Source: Prorocentrum cordatum (lineage: Eukaryota; Sar; Dinophyceae; Prorocentrales; Prorocentraceae). Taken from it: a stretch of 64,000 bases of DNA. Shown in pieces: positions 60,101 through 64,000 of the stretch (position 1 is its first letter; each line of letters opens with the position of its first letter). The notes beneath the pieces are model-generated. The model had not been told where the DNA came from, did not search any database, and worked only from the letters and a program-made list of their open reading frames with translations. The stretch spans positions 1 to 64,000 of the forward strand of contig CAUYUJ010001750.1 in NCBI GenBank assembly GCA_963575745.1, read 5' to 3'. A program made the position numbers and the translations under genes.

Positions 60101-61391
60101 TGAGGACGCACTCAGTCAGGGCATTCTTTATCATGAACCACGAGATCCTGATATTTTTGGTGGTTCGCAGCGTTCCTTGGAGTTATCGGCTCCCTCGCCT
60201 ACCCCGAATGCCAGACAGCTCAACAGTTCGTGTAGGAGAAAGGCACAGAGCGCATCTTCCTTGGAAAATAGGTCAGTTCGCAGACGTATATCGGAGAACA
60301 CAGCACATGAGCATCATGATTCACAACATGTACATGAGCCTGTTCGTAAGCGGGTACGCCATACCTATGCACGGGAGGAGGAAGGAGGATTGCCCACTGC
60401 CAGTATGCAGAGCGCCTTGACGATGATGCACGCGTCGGGGGAGTGGACTGAGCAGCGTGACGTACATGTTAGAGCTCTCCCTGGGGGCCGAAGGTTTACC
60501 AGAGCCTGTCGTCATCGAGTCTTGACGGGACTTAGGCCTTGGTTCGAGGTCTTCGAGCACACGCACGGGGTTCATTGGGATCGTACGATGGTCTGGAATG
60601 AAACTGGCTGGCGTTCTTTCCTGGTGGGTACCCTGGCCGCCCTGGACTTGGATGATCTTCTCGAGTTCTGCCTTCTTCGGGATCCCTTCACGGGTGAGTT
60701 CAAGCAGGAGGAGGAGGGGGAGGAGAAGTCAGAGGAGCAGCAACGACGGGAAAATGAACGGGTGGCGAAACGACTGGCCGCGATAAATGATGATGAAACC
60801 ACTTGGCGTGGGGAAGGGGGTGGATATGGCTTGGAGCTCCGTGGGGATAGCCAGTGTGTTGTGCGCTGGCTTAATGGACGATATCGCTGTCACAATGAAG
60901 TATATCGCCGCACGATCAAGGGTATGCAGAACCGCCTTCACAGAATGAGTGAGGACCATCATCTTGTCACGGCTGAAGTGGGAAGGGATATGTGGAAATG
61001 GGTGTATAGGGAGGGCAACGATGAGGCGGACCATGAGACACATCTTGCACGTGAGGGTAAAGTAACTTCTGATGTTCGTTGGAATCATAACATTCTTTAT
61101 CATATTAGATCGGGTCATTATATTGTTCGTGCACTTAGAGGAGCTTTTGACGGTGGGCGGTGTGAACGTGGCACTTCGTGTGGTTGGGTTATGGATGCTT
61201 ATCTTGTTCCCTCTCTTCCTCCTCACCAACTTCCCCCTGGACTTGTGCAGGGCGGATGGCACCCTGGAGTTGGCCGCAGAGGTTTCATGGTCCCTAGCCA
61301 CTGCACGATCACACAGGCTGAGTTAGCAGCTGCACATTCGCTTCTCAATGGCATTGCCGAGATGTGTATACACGTACAGCTTGGCCGGTGA
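57123..61391 (+). CDS. LINE ORF2: EEP endonuclease, reverse transcriptase, permuted RNase H
   Basis: About 1,423 residues in the same frame as ORF1. EEP (APE-like) endonuclease: WNVRRL, VQESQF, SADANVEV and SDHKLL, all catalytic elements present, about 57,138-57,970. RT: motif A SADIEKAFDNF (59,070), motif B-like RAGSLEAPLLF (59,248), motif C WADN (59,391-59,402), where the second Asp of the usual (F/Y)ADD is Asn. Then GFNWKASSMEFLA, a thumb region, a low-complexity linker, MMHASGEW (~60,424), and an RNase H-like domain with D at 60,846 (RGDSQCVVRWL), D at 61,029 (YREGNDEAD), D at 61,149 (LRGAFDGG) and E at 61,320 (QAELAAAHSLL). The order is permuted relative to classical RNase H. The EEP presumably makes the first nick inside the hairpin module. 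Confidence 0.85.
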   Translation, partial: RCPASVGGWNVRRLGRYTSECMNHIAELKISIVGVQESQFLHDLDLADAGWDIHRSADEGENVGRRAAILCRGVWRHLLIDVVCGRRWVIAIFRKLIFVSVYLPHKESERGAQGEARRSPEGFLASFKLYTDVLSDLVAHVSAAKKRFHIEEVVISADANVEVFPHHRINGVEVTGEAVNGPIRKRGRSSGGDESRANRMREMYSGAFLKTMGALKLQLANTFGNRQPTWRHNSSTYEHVYDYLAVPASWMTPEVTCSWVVPSQVPRSEATERTFSDHKLLCAEMPAQHAQLRYRRRPQLKTWKLQPGFELQQTAGLERAICQPELVNQIHTDVGFEVMTQSILEGASETLDISRSRGQPVSDYPRYSEEDLLIKEEFFKVRKRWRMARCGGANVGQEEYERVQEEYKGTARRWRRVRKRHDRACELYRIRDGVRRRPVITHMYVDGVLTRDQEKWIEGLRRHGLLRYSSDPHRQDTNACLDELKNQCKALRDSGEPHRNPINMGLLLEARSRLREGRATGADGVTSSVLKALPWEALRHILTLFRLLYDQKHVSPKSWREILVCLMPKNPKARDFEETRALSLLSHFGKWYSSCLCVLLEHRVRQAAPPGCNLYGFIAGHKCYEVTAPLKRLAQHGVVWGKEESLYLASADIEKAFDNFTVRCAAEALLFHHVHPALVYAVFESYACNTAEISFQQCSTTISWDTCIRAGSLEAPLLFVAQTLRMLAPVTAGWRQSGYGVRLTDEASNLMVNHWLWADNILLAAASRRELTHMLEDLTGVLHRFGFNWKASSMEFLACGVQGPLQDIRLPVPGLLPAEMGRKRSRGASQSAAGPSEEMIVRQVERMEVLGTLLDVRFQDHEDIKHRLEKARRVFMSEISFYSSPVVPLRCKFQRYDSRVRSCFLYGLEGTTLDSSSLQQIHAAEGNFLSTMRRLKKKITESWGEYWGRRIKGGRRLLKWARKPSMVQLALHRQWLFAKHVVSTIHEEHSRVDEDALSQGILYHEPRDPDIFGGSQRSLELSAPSPTPNARQLNSSCRRKAQSASSLENRSVRRRISENTAHEHHDSQHVHEPVRKRVRHTYAREEEGGLPTASMQSALTMMHASGEWTEQRDVHVRALPGGRRFTRACRHRVLTGLRPWFEVFEHTHGVHWDRTMVWNETGWRSFLVGTLAALDLDDLLEFCLLRDPFTGEFKQEEEGEEKSEEQQRRENERVAKRLAAINDDETTWRGEGGGYGLELRGDSQCVVRWLNGRYRCHNEVYRRTIKGMQNRLHRMSEDHHLVTAEVGRDMWKWVYREGNDEADHETHLAREGKVTSDVRWNHNILYHIRSGHYIVRALRGAFDGGRCERGTSCGWVMDAYLVPSLPPHQLPPGLVQGGWHPGVGRRGFMVPSHCTITQAELAAAHSLLNGIAEMCIHVQLGR

Positions 61392-61622
61392 TTGTTTGTG
61401 TACTATATCTGCACAGCTCCGCTGTTGTAAGATACATGCTTAGCCCCACTGTTTCTTTGATGTGTGTATATTCCTGTGCAGCTACGCTGTTGTATCATAT
61501 CTGCACAGCTACGCTGACTTGTATATCACACAGCTCCGCTGTTAGTGCTTAGGTTGCCTGTAGGTAATCCTACCGCTGGCCCTGCCCCCTAAGGGGGCTC
61601 GAATCGGGCCCCGCAGACCGCA
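61392..61622 (+). other. LINE 3' UTR with mini-hairpins and terminal stem-loop
   Basis: CAGCTCCGCTG (61,412), CAGCTACGCTG (61,480 and 61,506) and CAGCTCCGCTG (61,531) each form CAGC/GCTG with a 3-nt loop. The terminal hairpin is GCCCCC (61,584-61,589) TAA GGGGGC (61,593-61,598), followed by TCGAATCGGGCC and the tandem CGCAGAC tail. The terminal stem and the TCGAA(T/C)CGG box are shared with the next element. Confidence 0.7.
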
Positions 61623-61632
61623 GACCAGGTTG

Positions 61633-61712
61633 CCGCTGTCCCTCCTCGGGGATCTCGGCGGTGGCCTGGTCCGTCGGGGGCCTCCTCAAGCCTGTCTCCT
61701 CAGGCTGCCCCC
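61633..61712 (+). ncRNA. Structured 5' end of the non-autonomous element
   Basis: CCGCTG (61,633-61,638) pairs with CGGCGG (61,656-61,661); the inner TCCC/GGGA hairpin and the GGGGGC/GCCCCC plus AGCCTG/CAGGCT stems are identical to the LINE copy. The two changed positions relative to the LINE keep pairing. Confidence 0.5.
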
Positions 61713-61824
61713 TGGGCGGCCGTGTGCGCGCGGGCGGGCCGTGCGATGGCGGCTTGAGCACCTCTTGTCTCTGCAGTGGGTGGAGTCAGATTTGTTGTGT
61801 GAGTACCCCTTGCTGTGTGTTGCC

Positions 61825-63087
61825 ATGACAACGCAATTTTGTACCTCGTCGACTTCTACTCTGTATGCCATCTCCTATCCCGTTTCTTCTTCCCCATCCT
61901 CGTCGTGGCGGCGGAGAGCGAAAAGGCTGAGACTCGCCATGTTTCGACAAGCCCTCTTTGACATCCATCCTCTGCGGTGCGTTCCAGTGGGGATGCAGTC
62001 TCCAGAGGTGGTGCAGTCTCCAGCCGTGGTGCAATCTCCAGAGATCCGTGTGCTAGAGGCTCTTGATGTGATGACTGAGTCTTTCGACGGAGTCGCTAAA
62101 CCCGATGGGCCAACTGAACGTGGGAAAGCTTTGTCGTCCTATTCTGTTGCTTGTTCTCCAGATGCGGTGCAGTCTCCAGATGGTGTGCTGGGTTCTGTCT
62201 CTTTTCTTCCTGGTGTTCAGAATGAGGAGTTGCAGGACGAGGATTTGCAGAATGAGGATTTGCAGAGTGAGGAGGTGCTGAATGAGCAGTTGCATTATTC
62301 TCAGCATACTGTTTCTTTGGATTCCAGCTCTGAAGTTTGCCGCGCTTCATCTCCGGACGCTCCGTCGGATTGTCTTGGGAAGGCTGGGCAGGAAGATCTT
62401 AAGGTGTGGAAGGAGGTGGAGGAGTCTCCTGATGTGGTGCAGCCTCGAGATGTGCTGCAGTCTTCGGAGGGTGTGCTGCAGTCGATACTGGTTTCTGTCT
62501 CTATTGACCCTGCGGTTCTGAATGAAGATTGGCAGGACATTCTTAATAAGGTGATTGACGATGAGGTCGCGCATGTTCAGTCTGATGCTGCGGTTGACTG
62601 GAGCTCTTCAGTAACTATCAACAACAACAAAAACTCGGAAGTGGTTTCTGTTTCTGTTGATCCAGGTGTTCTGAAAGAGGAGTTGCATGATGAGGAGTTG
62701 CAGGGTGAGGAGTTGCAGAATGAGGAGTTGCGGAATGAACAGTTGCATTTTTCTCATTATAAAGATTCTATGACTTCACACCCTGGGAGTTCCACGACTG
62801 GGAGTTTATCTAATGCAGTTGTGAGTTCAGCAGTGACGGAGGACGAGTGTCAAGCTGCCAGGGACTGGGCCCTTGCCGGTGTCGATGTCAGTGCTCTTTG
62901 GCGTGAGCTACACCGACTCCCGAGGCAGGAGCTTCAGCGTAGGACTGAGGCTCTTCATGCACACAGGCTGCAAATGGGAATTGAAAGTTCCGAGGAGGAT
63001 GATTCGCAACAAGGGGGTCCTCAGAGTTCTACTTCCAGGAGTGCATTGACGCGGAGCGGCAAGAAGCATCGGAAACGGCACAGATGA
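61825..63087 (+). CDS. Hypothetical repeat-containing protein of the non-autonomous element
   Basis: ATG at 61,825 gives 420 residues; the frame is open from the element start. Not recognised. Features: repeats of (V)VQSP(E/A/D) (about 61,990-62,190); two diverged copies of an acidic repeat E-E-L-Q-(N/D)-E (62,221-62,310 and 62,671-62,760), each preceded by VSVS(I/V)DP or SVSFLPG and followed by a His/Tyr-rich end (QLHYSQH, QLHFSHY); and a C-terminus with W-R-E-L-H-R-L and a basic tail GKKHRKRHR that could bind nucleic acid. It could serve an ORF1-like role, by position only. Confidence 0.5.
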   Translation: MTTQFCTSSTSTLYAISYPVSSSPSSSWRRRAKRLRLAMFRQALFDIHPLRCVPVGMQSPEVVQSPAVVQSPEIRVLEALDVMTESFDGVAKPDGPTERGKALSSYSVACSPDAVQSPDGVLGSVSFLPGVQNEELQDEDLQNEDLQSEEVLNEQLHYSQHTVSLDSSSEVCRASSPDAPSDCLGKAGQEDLKVWKEVEESPDVVQPRDVLQSSEGVLQSILVSVSIDPAVLNEDWQDILNKVIDDEVAHVQSDAAVDWSSSVTINNNKNSEVVSVSVDPGVLKEELHDEELQGEELQNEELRNEQLHFSHYKDSMTSHPGSSTTGSLSNAVVSSAVTEDECQAARDWALAGVDVSALWRELHRLPRQELQRRTEALHAHRLQMGIESSEEDDSQQGGPQSSTSRSALTRSGKKHRKRHR

Positions 63088-63646
63088 TGCACATGTGATT
63101 GATCCTGCACGCTTGATTTGTCATTGCGTTGCCTTTCTTCATGCCTGTGTGTTGTCGTGCATGCGCGTGTGTTGCTTCCTTGATTTGAGTGCTCATTGAC
63201 CTTTGAACGTGACTTTCCGTGATTTGTCACGTGGTGCCTCAAAGTAGGCCTTTGATCTGGTCGACACCAGGTTTCACTTAGACATGGTTTCACACGTCCA
63301 GGTTCCACTTAGGCATGGTGTCAAAGCACGCTCGCTATCTCAGTTCTCTTAGTTCCGTGTTCTTTCTCAGTGGTGTTGAGACGGTAATCGCTGTATAAAC
63401 CAGTGGTTACTGTATGGTCTCTCACTGCTTCTTGCTGTCTTGTACAGCTTCTTTGATCATCTTTGTCGTTTTGTATTCTAGTGTATTGGCAGTCTTGTGC
63501 ATATCTGTACAGCTTCGCTGTTTGATGCACCTCTGCTTTTATCTTTGCAGCTTCGCTGTCTTCCTGTACAGCTTCGCTGTTTAGGTTCTTTGTGTTTAGG
63601 CCTGCTCCCATGGGAGCTCGAACCGGCCTTCGCAAAAGACGCAAAA
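63088..63646 (+). other. 3' UTR of the non-autonomous element
   Basis: Contains a ~31-bp direct repeat CCAGGTTTCACTTAGACATGG / CCAGGTTCCACTTAGGCATGG (63,268 and 63,299), three CAGCTTCGCTG mini-hairpins, and the terminal stem-loop described for the element. No gene is seen. Confidence 0.6.
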
Positions 63647-64000
63647 GACCAGGTTGACGGTTCACCGCCGGCGCCAGTCGGCATCGATGAGCTAGAGGAA
63701 TTCCGGCGCGGGGTGAAGCTGGTTGGTCGACCCGACCAGAAAGCTCTTCGGCATCGATGAGCAAGAGGAATTCCGGCGCGGGGTGGAGCTAGTTGGTCGA
63801 CCCGACCAGAAAGGACAATGTGATAACTTTGGATCGTTTTTTGCGAATATTTGAAAGATATTTGACCATTTATTTTGAGAGAGCAGATTTTTCCAACCTG
63901 AAGAAGGTTATGAGAGCCTCTGCGTCTTAATTTGAGCTGTCTAGGCGGACTTTTTCAACCGAAACACTTGGCGGAACCAACTTCGCTTCGACATGAAAAA
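63647..64000 (+). repeat. Right half of split hairpin module, two D modules and start of a B unit
   Basis: GACCAGGTTGACGGTTCACC-GCCGGCGCCAGT closes the module opened at 55,465. Two D modules (63,681 and 63,743; GGCATCGATGAGC(T/A)(A)AGAGGAATTCC) follow, then B-unit sequence running off the window. Confidence 0.8.

Larger units (their letters stand above)
55499..61622 (+). mobile_element. Complete two-ORF LINE inserted in a hairpin module
   Basis: Bounded by GACCAGGTTG at 55,489-55,498 and 61,623-61,632. Contents: a structured 5' end (55,499-55,578), ORF1 (55,620-57,122), one UGA, ORF2 (to 61,391) with EEP endonuclease, RT and permuted RNase H-like domain, and a 3' UTR of 231 bp with four CAGCTNCGCTG mini-hairpins, a terminal GCCCCC-TAA-GGGGGC hairpin and the tail CCGCAGACCGCAGACC. 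No frame disruption is seen other than the single UGA, so it may be active. Confidence 0.9.
61633..63646 (+). mobile_element. Non-autonomous partner of the LINE, tandemly inserted behind it
   Basis: Bounded by GACCAGGTTG at 61,623-61,632 and 63,647-63,656. The first ~105 bp are nearly identical to the LINE 5' end (about four differences). The 3' end has the same layout: CAGCTTCGCTG mini-hairpins (63,505, 63,548, 63,566), terminal stem GCTCCC-AT-GGGAGC (63,604-63,617), AGCTCGAACCGG and an A-rich tandem CGCAAAAGACGCAAAAG. The interior encodes one protein without endonuclease or RT, so mobilisation would need the LINE machinery. Confidence 0.8.

Noticed and set aside
57162-61391. ORF2 starting at 57,162
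   Set aside because: That codon is TTG and lies after the catalytic WN motif; the frame is open back to the UGA at 57,120.
25182-63678. Hairpin modules as tRNA-like or intrinsic terminators
   Set aside because: No cloverleaf, no A/B boxes and no following T-run; size and covariation fit a simple foldback.

Overview
This is a eukaryotic nuclear, transposon-dominated window with no recognisable single-copy host gene. The best guess for the source is a dinoflagellate. The arguments are: permuted RNase H-like domains joined to LINE ORFs with a (Y/V)YRExN..AD signature; a zinc-binding block ending GRVRGPIP; an RT active site reading WADN; and a polypyrimidine/AG acceptor followed by GGCTCAAG (the 3' end of the dinoflagellate spliced leader) upstream of the giant ORF. 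I recall these traits from dinoflagellate proteins but could not search for them, so the assignment is an inference of moderate confidence.

Layout. (1) 1-1,244: GC-rich simple repeats, a (CGA)n tract and a leader. (2) 1,245-19,020: one very large Helitron of the Helentron/Helitron2 type. It encodes a Rep protein (HUH plus YxxxY motifs), a PIF1-family helicase, an apurinic-type endonuclease (EEP) and, unusually, a ubiquitin-specific protease (USP, C19) domain at the 3' end. Three reading-frame changes separate the parts. (3) 19,945-24,900: an 8-bp TGTGTGTC array with ~1.03-kb higher-order periodicity, then TG/CG-rich arrays with smaller tandem duplications. (4) 25,180-64,000: a sharply different, less GC-rich repeat landscape. 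It is built from ~177-bp satellite monomers in ~1.1-kb blocks, ~290-bp 'B' units, six ~351-bp tandem copies, and about 31 copies of a short hairpin module (stem CCGGCGGTAA/TTACCGCCGG) that caps nearly every block.

Four retroelement insertions lie in region 4, and all four have their 3' junction at the same point in the loop of the hairpin module. They are a 5'-truncated LINE (32,530-34,766), an RNase H-only relative (51,434-53,538), a complete two-ORF LINE (55,499-61,622), and directly behind it a non-autonomous partner (61,633-63,646) that shares the LINE's 5' structure and 3' tail. The last two are flanked by three copies of GACCAGGTTG. In the complete LINE, ORF1 and ORF2 are in the same frame and separated by one UGA followed by CGG, a context known from readthrough signals. 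The RNase H-like domains of all three LINE-type ORFs carry their motifs in the order III-IV-I-II, a circular permutation.

The picture I infer is a site-specific LINE family that lives in a hairpin repeat, with a non-autonomous parasite, next to a Helentron that acquired a deubiquitinase. The hairpin stem shows compensatory substitutions (TAA/TTA versus TGA/TCA), so the fold itself appears to be maintained.
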